A stretch of 44,944 nt of DNA from Phycisphaerales bacterium (GTDB taxonomy: Bacteria > Planctomycetota > Phycisphaerae > Phycisphaerales > UBA1924): NCBI GenBank assembly GCA_026982335.1, contig JALSHH010000043.1, positions 1 to 44,944 on the forward strand. The letters are read 5' to 3'. The stretch's first letter is position 1, and every line of letters starts with the position of its first letter. Positions 17,096-25,404 of the stretch are shown piece by piece. The position numbers were made by a program, and so were the translations under genes. Under the pieces are notes generated by a model. The model searched no databases and was not told the DNA's origin. It was given only the letters and a program-made list of their open reading frames with translations.

Positions 17096-18151
17096 ATGAG
17101 TGATCGCGGATGGAAATCTTCGTATGACGATGATCCGATGGGTGGCGATCGACTGGCCAAGCCCAAGGCGGTGCTTGCGCGGATCTTTGGCGATGGAGAG
17201 AACCCGTTGGCGTGGGGATTTACGGTTTTTACGATCAAGGGTGTTCGGGTTCGGATTCATTTGTTGTTTATCGTGTATCTGCTGGGTGCGTTGATTTTTA
17301 CGATGCCTGGGAATCAGGAGGGGCTGGTGTTTGTCTGGCCGAGACTTTTGGCAATGATGGTGCTGGTTTTGGTCCATGAATTGGGACATTGTTTTGTTTG
17401 CCGACGGATTGGTGGTCGAGTTGATGAGGTGATGCTCTGGCCTTTGGGCGGGTTGGCGATGTGCTCAGTGCCTGAGGATTGGAAGTCGGCGTTGCGTGTG
17501 GCTTTGGCCGGGCCGATGGTGAATCTGGTGTTGGTACCTGTGTTTGCGGTCCCTTTGTATATGCTCACGAGGAGCGTTTCGTCGTTGGGGTTCAATCCGA
17601 TGACGCTGGGGGCGGGTTCGGCGGAGTTGACGCTGGTTTCAGGGGAAACGACTTGGTGGTTGGTGGTGCTCGGGGCGTTTTATTCGATCAACTTGGTGCT
17701 GTTAGTGTTTAATTTGCTGGTGCCGATGTTTCCAATGGATTCAGCACGGATGGTGTATGCGTTGCTCTGGAAGCGGGGCACGGAATCAAAGGCGATGTGG
17801 CAGACGGTGAATCTTGGGCTTGGGGTAGCGACAATGCTTGGGTTGGTGGGGCTTGTTTTTGCCGATGGGAAGATGCTTTTGGCGATTGCGATCTTCGGTG
17901 GGATTGTGTGCTCGATGGAGCGGCGTCGGCTTCAGTTTTTGCAATATGGGGAGATGATTCCAGGGTTGTCGGGGGCTGGGGAATCGTGGAAGGGGGGGGC
18001 GGTTGTGGATGAGGATGATGAGGAAATCATCTCTCAGGAGGAGATGGATCGGATATTGGCGAAGATTTCGGAATCGGGGATGGGGTCATTATCGAGGAAG
18101 GATCGTCGAACACTCAAGCGGGCGACGGAATCGAGCCGAAAATCCCAATAG
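17096..18151 (+). CDS. site-2-protease-type (M50) intramembrane zinc metalloprotease
   Basis: A multi-pass membrane protease of 351 residues. The zinc motif HELGH is at 94-98 in a hydrophobic helix, and FPMDSAR (212-218) supplies the third ligand Asp215, equivalent to the NPDG-type motif. About six membrane segments lie between residues 50 and 270. No PDZ or cystathionine-synthase domain is seen. Residues 313-351 form a charged helical tail that matches the tail of the downstream rhomboid (14 of 34 aligned positions identical). An in-frame start at 17009 would overlap eno; the ATG at 17096 is preferred. Substrates are unknown; release of a membrane-bound regulator is the typical role. Confidence 0.85.
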   Translation: MSDRGWKSSYDDDPMGGDRLAKPKAVLARIFGDGENPLAWGFTVFTIKGVRVRIHLLFIVYLLGALIFTMPGNQEGLVFVWPRLLAMMVLVLVHELGHCFVCRRIGGRVDEVMLWPLGGLAMCSVPEDWKSALRVALAGPMVNLVLVPVFAVPLYMLTRSVSSLGFNPMTLGAGSAELTLVSGETTWWLVVLGAFYSINLVLLVFNLLVPMFPMDSARMVYALLWKRGTESKAMWQTVNLGLGVATMLGLVGLVFADGKMLLAIAIFGGIVCSMERRRLQFLQYGEMIPGLSGAGESWKGGAVVDEDDEEIISQEEMDRILAKISESGMGSLSRKDRRTLKRATESSRKSQ

Positions 18152-18201
18152 GGTGAAGGTTTTTCACCTCTAGGCGGGCTGACAGACGCGGAGAGCGATT
18201 C

Positions 18202-19098
18202 ATGGGCATTCATGACCGAGATTATGTGAACACAAGCCGGGGGATGGGCTCTTCTGTTGGTGGTGGGGGCGTAGGGAGTCTCTTTGCGCGTGCTCCGGGG
18301 TGGACGGTGACGACTTGGATCATTGTGATCAATATCGTGGTCCATTTTTTGGCCAAGACGGTGGCGCCTGGGCTTTATGAGTTTGGGAACTTGAATGTGC
18401 ACCAAGCGTTTAGGAGGCTTGAAGTCTGGAGGCTCATCACCTTCCAGTTTCTCCATGACCCGATGAGTATCTGGCATTTGTTGATGAACATGTTTGGGAT
18501 GTGGATCTTTGGGCCGATGGTTGAGCAGTATCTTGGGGGAAGGAAGTACCTCGCGTTCTATCTTGTTTGTGGGCTTGCCGGGGGGGTACTGTTTACGATT
18601 TTGACGGTTCTGGGCATGTTGCCCAATGGTGTGAATTCGACGCTGATTGGCGCATCTGCGGGTGTGTTCGGGGTGATTGTGGCGTGTGCGCATGTATCGC
18701 CCAACACGGTGATTCAGTTGTTGTTCCCGCCGATTCCGTTGAAGATGCGTACCTTTGCGTATGGGTATGTGGGGATTGCGTTGTTTAGTTTGCTCAGCGG
18801 GTCGCAGAATGCTGGGGGCGAGGCGGCGCATATTGGTGGGGCGATTGCGGGGTTCTTCTTTATTCGTCATTCGCATTTGTTGACGGATTTTTTTGATGTG
18901 TTTGGCGATAGCCGACCCAACAAGGGTAAGAAGTCAAAGCATGTGAGTAAAAAATCGGTATATCGAAACTACAAAAATACTCCCGGCCCTTCACAGGATG
19001 AGATCGACAAGATTCTTCAGAAGGTTTCGCAGAAGGGACTTGCATCGCTGAGTGAAAGCGAGAAGAAGGTACTTGCCCAAGCGAGCAAGAATGAGTAG
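18202..19098 (+). CDS. rhomboid-family intramembrane serine protease
   Basis: A 298-residue membrane protein with the rhomboid catalytic pair: Ser152 in GASAGVFG and His210 in AAHIGG. The HLLMNMFGMWIFG segment (92-104) of the second helix carries the usual Asn and His. An N-terminal Gly/Ser-rich cytosolic stretch (~35 residues) precedes the first membrane segment, and a basic linker leads to a helical tail at 264-298 resembling what Pfam calls DUF6576 in some rhomboids (name from memory). GGAG is 8 nt before the ATG. It lies 50 bp after the M50 protease gene and tgt follows after 39 bp. Pairing of an S2P and a rhomboid suggests a shared substrate or recruiter. Confidence 0.92.
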   Translation: MGIHDRDYVNTSRGMGSSVGGGGVGSLFARAPGWTVTTWIIVINIVVHFLAKTVAPGLYEFGNLNVHQAFRRLEVWRLITFQFLHDPMSIWHLLMNMFGMWIFGPMVEQYLGGRKYLAFYLVCGLAGGVLFTILTVLGMLPNGVNSTLIGASAGVFGVIVACAHVSPNTVIQLLFPPIPLKMRTFAYGYVGIALFSLLSGSQNAGGEAAHIGGAIAGFFFIRHSHLLTDFFDVFGDSRPNKGKKSKHVSKKSVYRNYKNTPGPSQDEIDKILQKVSQKGLASLSESEKKVLAQASKNE

Positions 19099-19125
19099 GA
19101 GATCGTTTTTTGTGCTTGCTGGTGC

Positions 19126-19131
19126 TATCTT
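19126..19131 (+). promoter_or_regulatory. -10-like hexamer TATCTT, 6 nt before tgt start
   Basis: TATCTT-CTCTCG-ATG. No Shine-Dalgarno sequence is present, so tgt may have its own leaderless transcript despite lying close behind the rhomboid gene. Confidence 0.35.
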
Positions 19132-19137
19132 CTCTCG

Positions 19138-20394
19138 ATGACTGAACCACTTACTTTTGAGATCCATGCCCAATCGGGGCATGCCCGAACGGGGCGCGTT
19201 GAAACACTTCATGGTGGGTTTGATACCCCTGCTTTTATGCCTGTGGGGACGCGGGGAACGGTGAAGGGGATTTTGCCTCATCATGTCCGCCAAGGCGGGG
19301 CCCAGATTCTGCTCAACAACACCTACCACCTGATGCTTCGGCCTGGGTCGGAGTTGATCCGGGAGATGGGGGGCGTGCACCGATTCATGAACTGGGACGG
19401 GCCGATTCTGACGGATTCGGGGGGGTACCAAGCGTATTCGATGGCGGATATCAATGCGATTGATGAGGACGGAGTGTCCTTTCGATCGATTTTGGACGGT
19501 TCGATGGTTCGGTTGAGTCCTGAGATTGCGATGCGGGTGCAGAATGAGTTGGGACCTGACATTATAATGGCGTTTGATGATTGCCCGCCTTCGGTTGATC
19601 CTGATTCGGCGGTGGTGAATCCGACTCGGCTTGCGATTGCAGCGGCCCGGGGGATGAAGAAGCAAAAAGCAGGCTATGACCACGCGGCTCGGCTTGCCAT
19701 TGCCAACGAGCGGACAGTCCGGTGGCTCGATCGGTGCAAGCAGGGCCATGCACGCCCGAGTGAGCAATCGCTCTTTGGGATTATCCAAGGAGGGGCGAAT
19801 CTGGCGATGCGGGACTGGTCGATCGAGCGGATTTGCAATATTGATTTGCCGGGATATGCCATCGGGGGGGTGGCGGTTGGTGAATCGACCGAGGATATTG
19901 CCCGGATTGTGCGGCATACGGCACCCAGGATGCCTGCGCATAAGCCGAGGTATTTGATGGGGGTGGGATATGAGCAGGATATCACGATGGCGGTGTTGGC
20001 GGGGGTGGATATGTTTGATTGTGTGCTGCCAACGCGCAATGGGCGCAATGCGAATGCTTTTACTTGTGAGCCTGGACGGGATGGGCAGATTCGACTCCGG
20101 AATGCCCAATTTTCCAAGGATCCGCTTCCAATCGAGCCTGGGTGTGATTGTCAGGCGTGTGACCCTGCATCGCATGGATGGGCGACGCATGATGGGGGAG
20201 CGTTTAGTCGGGGGTATCTGAGGTATTTGTTTCAGGCGGGCGAGATGCTCGGGCCGATTTTGGTGACGCTTCACAATCTGCGATTTTTTCAGAGGCTGAT
20301 GCGTGATCTTCGTGAGGCGATTTGTTCGGATGATTGGGATGCGTTTGTGTCGAAGCGGCCTCATTTGAGCGGACTTGTCGAACAGCGAGTTTGA
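19138..20394 (+). CDS. tgt: tRNA-guanine transglycosylase (queuine/preQ1 insertion)
   Basis: Exchanges guanine 34 of GUN-anticodon tRNAs for preQ1 in queuosine synthesis. Motifs: LNNTYHLMLRPG, TDSGGYQ with Asp93, the nucleophile Asp294 in MFDCVLPTRNGRNA, and the zinc site C336-x-C338-x2-C341 with His379 in TLHNLR. At 418 residues it is longer than the ~375 usual. One extra stretch of ~14 residues sits directly after the zinc CxCxxC (342-356) and another lies around 160-190. It heads tgt-yajC-secDF, the same order as in E. coli. Confidence 0.96.
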   Translation: MTEPLTFEIHAQSGHARTGRVETLHGGFDTPAFMPVGTRGTVKGILPHHVRQGGAQILLNNTYHLMLRPGSELIREMGGVHRFMNWDGPILTDSGGYQAYSMADINAIDEDGVSFRSILDGSMVRLSPEIAMRVQNELGPDIIMAFDDCPPSVDPDSAVVNPTRLAIAAARGMKKQKAGYDHAARLAIANERTVRWLDRCKQGHARPSEQSLFGIIQGGANLAMRDWSIERICNIDLPGYAIGGVAVGESTEDIARIVRHTAPRMPAHKPRYLMGVGYEQDITMAVLAGVDMFDCVLPTRNGRNANAFTCEPGRDGQIRLRNAQFSKDPLPIEPGCDCQACDPASHGWATHDGGAFSRGYLRYLFQAGEMLGPILVTLHNLRFFQRLMRDLREAICSDDWDAFVSKRPHLSGLVEQRV

Positions 20395-20521
20395 AATCGA
20401 TGGTTTGGGTTCGGGAAAGAGGTTGGGGTGAAATGCCACTTCTGGAATATACCCGTCCTATCATCCACACCCTTGGTCGAAATGAGTTCGTCAGGGGCAT
20501 GCAAGGTACGAAAGGTTTGGT

Positions 20522-21004
20522 ATGACGCAAGAATTGGGTTTCGAGCTGACCACGATTGTGAATCCTGTGCTTGGACAAGCGCTCGGGAGTGAGGGGGCCT
20601 CTGGCGCTTCGATCGATCCGGGTGGTGGAAATAATGCCGGGGTACCTCAGCAACAGCAGCAACCTGGGGGGGGCGGCATTTTCTTTTTTGCGATCATTAT
20701 GATGATCGGGATGTTTCTCATCATGTCGATATCCGGGCGTAAAGAGAAGAAACGGCGGGCGGCGATGCTTTCTTCGCTTGGTAAACGCGATAAGATTCGC
20801 ACGGCGGGGGGGATTATTGGGACGATTGTTGAGATGAAGGACGATGAGGTGCTTATCGAGACAGACAAGTCTTCGCATACTCGTTTGTGGCTTGCGCGTG
20901 GTTCGGTTTCCACTGTGCTCAACTCTCCTAGTCGTTCTCAGGAAGGGGCATCGGCCAAGGTCGACGGGAATGCTGATGCCGAGTTGGAATCTGTTTCTTC
21001 CTGA
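20522..21004 (+). CDS. yajC: preprotein translocase accessory subunit YajC
   Basis: A single-pass inner-membrane partner of SecDF. The membrane helix is at 53-70 (IFFFAIIMMIGMFLIMSI), followed by the basic RKEKKRRAAML segment and the family's conserved cytosolic part (LGKRDKIRTAGGIIGTIVEM). The ~50-residue Gly/Pro/Gln-rich N-terminus before the helix is an extension compared with E. coli YajC. At 160 residues it is accordingly longer. GAAAGG lies 6 nt before the ATG. It is 127 bp after tgt and 51 bp before secDF. Confidence 0.93.
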   Translation: MTQELGFELTTIVNPVLGQALGSEGASGASIDPGGGNNAGVPQQQQQPGGGGIFFFAIIMMIGMFLIMSISGRKEKKRRAAMLSSLGKRDKIRTAGGIIGTIVEMKDDEVLIETDKSSHTRLWLARGSVSTVLNSPSRSQEGASAKVDGNADAELESVSS

Positions 21005-21055
21005 CTGAGTTTGCGGTTTGATTTCTATACTCCACACCCGGAGAGGTTTTTACGC

Positions 21056-24000
21056 ATGCGACACTATGTCCGCAATTTGACCATCGCGATTGCGATGTTG
21101 GTACTCGCCTTTGTTGTTTCCAATCCGCCTTCGAAGAAGATCGGGCTTGGGAAGGATCTTCGTGGCGGCGCTTCACTGATTTATTCGGTGGAGATTGGTT
21201 CGACGGAGACGGCTGGGGAGGTGATTCCGCAGGTGATCGATGTGCTCAAGAAGCGTATCGACCCCAACGGGCTCTTTGAGATATCGATTGTTCGTCAGGG
21301 TCAGGATCGTATTGAGATTACGATGCCTTTGCCGAGTGATTATGTCAAGGAGCTCAAGCAAGCGTTTGAAGATGAGTTGGCAAAATTGTCGGTGACTTCG
21401 ATCGATGCCAGTGAGTTTGAGCAGACGATGCGTCTTCCTGGCGAAGAGCGTGCAGCAGAGCTTGCTCGGGTTGGTGCATCGAGTCCTTCGGTGTTTGAGT
21501 TGCTCAATGAAGCGGCTTTTGCATATGACACCGCGCAGTCGTTGCGTGCTCAGCTTGATTTGATGTCGAGTTCTCCTGATGTTTCTGAGGCGATTCTTGA
21601 TGAGCTTGCCGGGCAAGCTGCCGAGGCAGAGCTTGAATATGAACGGGCGCGTGATCTTGCGTTGGCATCGGCCGTTTCTCCTGAAACGGTTAAGCGAGCG
21701 CTCGAGCAGTCGGATACAGAAAAGGTGCTTAAGGATGGGGATACTTATATTACAATTCCAAGCCCTCGTGATCGCGCGCTCAATCGTATTCGGACGCAGT
21801 GTCCAACGATCGGGGACCAGCTTGATCGTGTGATCGAAGCTTATGATGAGTATTCGGCAAATCGCAACTCCCTCGATGATACGGCGGATCTCAAGCGGCT
21901 TGTGCAGGCGGCTGGTGTGCTGAGTTTTCGTATTACGGCGGATCCGTTGGGGCGAGGTGATTCGGCGAACTCGCATCCGGAAGAATTGCGCCTTCGTGAG
22001 CTTCTTCGTGAGAAGGGGCCTAAGCAGGCGGGGGCCCGGGATGCTCGGTGGTTCAAGATCAATAAGCAGGACTCTTGGTATAATTCCGTTTCATCGTATG
22101 AGTCGATGACGGCCGACCCGGCGGCGTATTTCTCTAACTATGGTGGAACGGGGTATGTGGTCGAGGAATATCACGGCGATTATTACATGCTTGCGTGGGA
22201 TGTTCGTGGCTTGCGGATGACACAAGAGGAGGGGCGATGGAAGGTTGCTCGTGCGTACCAATCATCTGACCAGCTCGGCCGCCCTGCGATTGGATTTACA
22301 ATGGATCCAGCGGGCGCCAATCGAATGGGTGAACTCACGGGCAACAATGTTGGTGCGCATATGGCGGTGCTGCTTGATGATGAAGTGTTCACAGCGCCGA
22401 CACTCAATGCACGGATTACGAACCAGGGGATTATTGAGGGTGAGTTCTCGATGGACGAGATCAACTATGTTGTTCGCGTTCTGGGGGCGGGGTCATTGCA
22501 GGCCAAGCTTTCTCCTGAGCCGTTGTCTGAAAATACGATTGCGCCTGAGCTTGGGCAGGACAATCTTGATTCGGGGATTGATGCAGGCAAGTGGGCATTG
22601 GTTGTTGTTTCAGTGTTCATGGTCTTTTACTACTTTGGGTATGGGGCGGTGGCGGTTGCGTGTCTGGCGGCCAATGCGTTGCTGATTCTGGGGGCTTTGG
22701 CTTTATCTCGGGCGTCGCTGACTTTGCCTGGTATCGCGGGGATCATCCTGACTTTCGGCATGGCGGTGGACGCCAATGTGCTGATTTATGAGCGTATTCG
22801 CGAGGAGATCAATGGCGGGCTTGATTTGCGTCAGGCAGTCAAGATCGGATACCAAAAGGCGCTGAGCTCGATTGTCGACGGCAATGTGACCAACCTGATT
22901 GTTTGTCTTGTGCTTGCCAATGTCGGGACACAGGAGATTCGCGGGTTTGCGATCACTCTTGGGATTGGTGTGGTGTGTACGATGGTCAGCGCGTTGTTTA
23001 TCAACCGTTTGATTATGTCGACGCTGGTTGACAAGCTTAAGGTTCAGCATATGTCAATGCTCCCGATGGCATTCAAGCCTCTTGAGCGGGTACTTCGTCC
23101 GAATATCAACTGGATTGGGTTGCGTTGGGTGTGTTCGTTTATTTCGATCGGTGTTGTTTCGCTTGGGATTGGGATGATTATCAAGCAGGGCTCGGCCATG
23201 CTCGATACAGAGTTTGTTGGCGGCACGCAGATTCAACTGGTCTTTAAGGACAGCGAGACAAACCCCGGCACGCGGATGACGATGGTTCGTGCTGAAGTTG
23301 AGGAGAAGATTCATTCGCTTGCTGATGATGATCCAGTTTTAGAGCCTTTGCGTAATGCAGAAGTGATTCCGGTGAACCCGCGTGATGACGGTGTGACTTC
23401 AGATACTTTCATTATCAAGACGACCGCGACGAACCGTGAGGATATCGGTCGGGCGATCACTTCGGTCTTCCAGGATCATCTTGATGTGCCGCCGCCTTTG
23501 GAGTTTGCGTTTTCGGAGATCAGTGATGTTGATAGTGCGCCGGTGTTCCCGATTATTGAAGATCGGCTTGGTGCCAATATTGCTCGTCCAGAGATTCGCA
23601 ATGATGTTTCCGGTTTTACCGGGGGCGTGGCAGTGTATATCGAAAATTTGAATCCGGTGCAGTCGATTCATCAGATTGAGCGTCGGCTTAATATCACTCG
23701 GCAGAAAGATGATTTTAGTGATATTGTGGGACGGAAGACGGATTTGATCATTACTGAAGGAACACCTGAGTCGGTGGTGTCGTTTGTGCTTGTGGCGCTT
23801 GATCCTGGGCTTGATATCTTTATGAATCCTGATGCTTGGCGGTCTGCGGTCGCGGGGCGCGAGTGGGATTTGGTTCGGGCGTCGTTGGCCAATTCGTCAG
23901 ATCAGTTGAGTGTGCAGACCTTCTCACCTGCAATCGCGGCGAACTTTCGTGCGACGGCGGTTGCGGCGGTGGTGCTTTCGTTGCTGTTGATCTTGATTTA

Positions 24001-24553
24001 TATCTGGGTCCGGTTTGGTTCGGTTCGGTACTCGGCAGCAGCAATTGTTGCATTGACGCATGATGTGCTCTGTGTGATCGGTTTTTTGGCCCTTGCCGAG
24101 ATTGTGTACGACATGCCGGCCCTTGATGGGATTACACAGGCGTTGATGATCGAGCCGTTCAAAATTGATTTGAGTCTGATCGCGGCGTTGCTGACGATTA
24201 TTGGGTATTCGCTCAATGACACGATCGTCATCATGGACCGTATCCGCGAAAATCGCGGTAAGCTTTCGTATGCGTCCAAGGCGGTGATTAACCGGTCGAT
24301 TAATGAGACGGTTTCGCGTACTTTGATTACTTCGGGTACAACACTCTTTGCGGTGTTTATCCTCTATATTGATGGTGGGCAGGGCGTTCACGCCTTTAGT
24401 TTCGCGCTGCTGATCGGGATTATGGTGGGTACTTATTCGTCGATTGCGGTGGCTTCACCTTTGGTTTGGTCACGAAAGAAGGATATTTCCATGCGTCGTG
24501 CAGCTGAGCTTGCTGCGCAGGGGCGGAATGAGGAAGACTCATCGCGTCTCTGA
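21056..24553 (+). CDS. secDF: fused protein translocase subunit SecDF
   Basis: A proton-driven membrane protein that helps pull preproteins through SecYEG. SecD half: N-terminal helix, GKDLRGGASL (32-41), a long periplasmic P1-type region with a helical Ala/Glu-rich insert around 120-240, then six membrane helices with FGMAVDANVLIYERIREE. SecF half from about residue 690: TEFVGGTQIQLVF (from 718), a second periplasmic domain, and six helices with ALTHDVL and YSLNDTIVIMDRIREN. At 1165 residues it exceeds E. coli SecD plus SecF. Chosen start: GGAGAGG at 21040-21046 is 9 nt before the ATG at 21056; an upstream TTG (21011) is less likely. Confidence 0.95.
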   Translation: MRHYVRNLTIAIAMLVLAFVVSNPPSKKIGLGKDLRGGASLIYSVEIGSTETAGEVIPQVIDVLKKRIDPNGLFEISIVRQGQDRIEITMPLPSDYVKELKQAFEDELAKLSVTSIDASEFEQTMRLPGEERAAELARVGASSPSVFELLNEAAFAYDTAQSLRAQLDLMSSSPDVSEAILDELAGQAAEAELEYERARDLALASAVSPETVKRALEQSDTEKVLKDGDTYITIPSPRDRALNRIRTQCPTIGDQLDRVIEAYDEYSANRNSLDDTADLKRLVQAAGVLSFRITADPLGRGDSANSHPEELRLRELLREKGPKQAGARDARWFKINKQDSWYNSVSSYESMTADPAAYFSNYGGTGYVVEEYHGDYYMLAWDVRGLRMTQEEGRWKVARAYQSSDQLGRPAIGFTMDPAGANRMGELTGNNVGAHMAVLLDDEVFTAPTLNARITNQGIIEGEFSMDEINYVVRVLGAGSLQAKLSPEPLSENTIAPELGQDNLDSGIDAGKWALVVVSVFMVFYYFGYGAVAVACLAANALLILGALALSRASLTLPGIAGIILTFGMAVDANVLIYERIREEINGGLDLRQAVKIGYQKALSSIVDGNVTNLIVCLVLANVGTQEIRGFAITLGIGVVCTMVSALFINRLIMSTLVDKLKVQHMSMLPMAFKPLERVLRPNINWIGLRWVCSFISIGVVSLGIGMIIKQGSAMLDTEFVGGTQIQLVFKDSETNPGTRMTMVRAEVEEKIHSLADDDPVLEPLRNAEVIPVNPRDDGVTSDTFIIKTTATNREDIGRAITSVFQDHLDVPPPLEFAFSEISDVDSAPVFPIIEDRLGANIARPEIRNDVSGFTGGVAVYIENLNPVQSIHQIERRLNITRQKDDFSDIVGRKTDLIITEGTPESVVSFVLVALDPGLDIFMNPDAWRSAVAGREWDLVRASLANSSDQLSVQTFSPAIAANFRATAVAAVVLSLLLILIYIWVRFGSVRYSAAAIVALTHDVLCVIGFLALAEIVYDMPALDGITQALMIEPFKIDLSLIAALLTIIGYSLNDTIVIMDRIRENRGKLSYASKAVINRSINETVSRTLITSGTTLFAVFILYIDGGQGVHAFSFALLIGIMVGTYSSIAVASPLVWSRKKDISMRRAAELAAQGRNEEDSSRL

Positions 24554-24630
24554 GATTACTTGATTTATCCGCCTGCATTCGCCTGACATATGGTGTAGAC
24601 TCCCTTTGAGTCAGCTTTGGGATTCGAGGT

Positions 24631-24656
24631 TTCGAGGCACCTGTTCGAGGCACCTG
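24631..24656 (+). repeat. perfect 13-bp tandem duplication upstream of the LysM gene
   Basis: TTCGAGGCACCTG occurs twice head to tail (24631-24643 and 24644-24656). Each copy holds GAGG, so the Shine-Dalgarno-like element is duplicated. The second GAGG (24647-24650) is 8 nt before the ATG at 24659. Confidence 0.95.
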
Positions 24657-24658
24657 AT

Positions 24659-25390
24659 ATGGATGAGCGATCATCGCGAGTATTCTTTGGGTTGTGCATG
24701 CTGGTGCTGATCTGGATCGGTGTCTATTGGATGTGGCAGCCCACGCATGAGCAGGAACCTGTGATTACCTTTGATCGTTTGCCGGTCGGCGAGGTCGATT
24801 CTCAGCCTCGGACGATGGGCGAAGATGAGGCTCAGGGGCTTGCGATTATTCCGGGACCAAGGGTGGATGTTGTTGATGATGATCCTGTGCACGAACCGAT
24901 TGTCGAGCGGGTTGTTGAGCCGGTGGTGACGGCTCCTGTGCTGATTCCACCTGAGTTTACTGAGCATGTGGTTAAATTTGGTGAGCGGATGCAGACGATT
25001 GCCAAACAGTATTACGGCTCGATTGATGACTGGGCGGTGATTGCCAAGGCGAATCCGGGTGTTGATCCCCAAAAGCTCAAGCCTGGGATGGTGCTTCGGA
25101 TTCCGGTCGATAAGACGAATATTCAAGGGAAGGTTCTTGGGGTGGAGACTCGGCCTGGAGTGATCCGATCGCATACGGCAAGCGACTCGAAGGTGATTGA
25201 GTATATGGTTCAATCGGGAGATTCACTTTCGGTGATTTCTCAGCGGTTTTATGGTTCGTCTCGTTATGCCCGGTTTATTTATGAATCGAATCGTGATATT
25301 TTGCGTTCGATGGATGCAATTTCGATTGGACAGGTACTCAAGCTCCCACCTTTGGCGGAGGCCGAGGGGCAATCTGGTCCGGGAGGGTGA
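24659..25390 (+). CDS. membrane-anchored protein with two LysM domains
   Basis: A 243-residue envelope protein. Residues 8-26 form an N-terminal membrane anchor, with an acidic, proline-rich periplasmic stretch to about 100. Two LysM domains follow (102-149 and 181-231), each with the pattern V-x2-G-(E/D)-x3-I(A/S)-x2-(Y/F)YG and ending LRIP or LKLP. LysM binds peptidoglycan or chitin-like glycans, so it probably ties the inner membrane to the wall. No catalytic domain is present. An earlier TTG reading is possible but the ATG at 24659 has the GAGG site. It directly precedes hldD, whose possible GTG overlaps its stop. Confidence 0.85.
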   Translation: MDERSSRVFFGLCMLVLIWIGVYWMWQPTHEQEPVITFDRLPVGEVDSQPRTMGEDEAQGLAIIPGPRVDVVDDDPVHEPIVERVVEPVVTAPVLIPPEFTEHVVKFGERMQTIAKQYYGSIDDWAVIAKANPGVDPQKLKPGMVLRIPVDKTNIQGKVLGVETRPGVIRSHTASDSKVIEYMVQSGDSLSVISQRFYGSSRYARFIYESNRDILRSMDAISIGQVLKLPPLAEAEGQSGPGG

Positions 25391-25392
25391 GC

Positions 25393-25398
25393 TATAAT
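25393..25398 (+). promoter_or_regulatory. -10 hexamer TATAAT, 6 nt before hldD start
   Basis: A perfect TATAAT followed by CCTTTT and the ATG at 25405. No good -35 element lies 16-18 bp upstream. It suggests a leaderless start inside what otherwise looks like an operon. Confidence 0.45.
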
Positions 25399-25404
25399 CC
25401 TTTT

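Noticed and set aside
18991-20439. 482-codon minus-strand open frame opposite tgt
   Set aside because: Same reason: antisense to a fully supported gene, no motif, biased composition.
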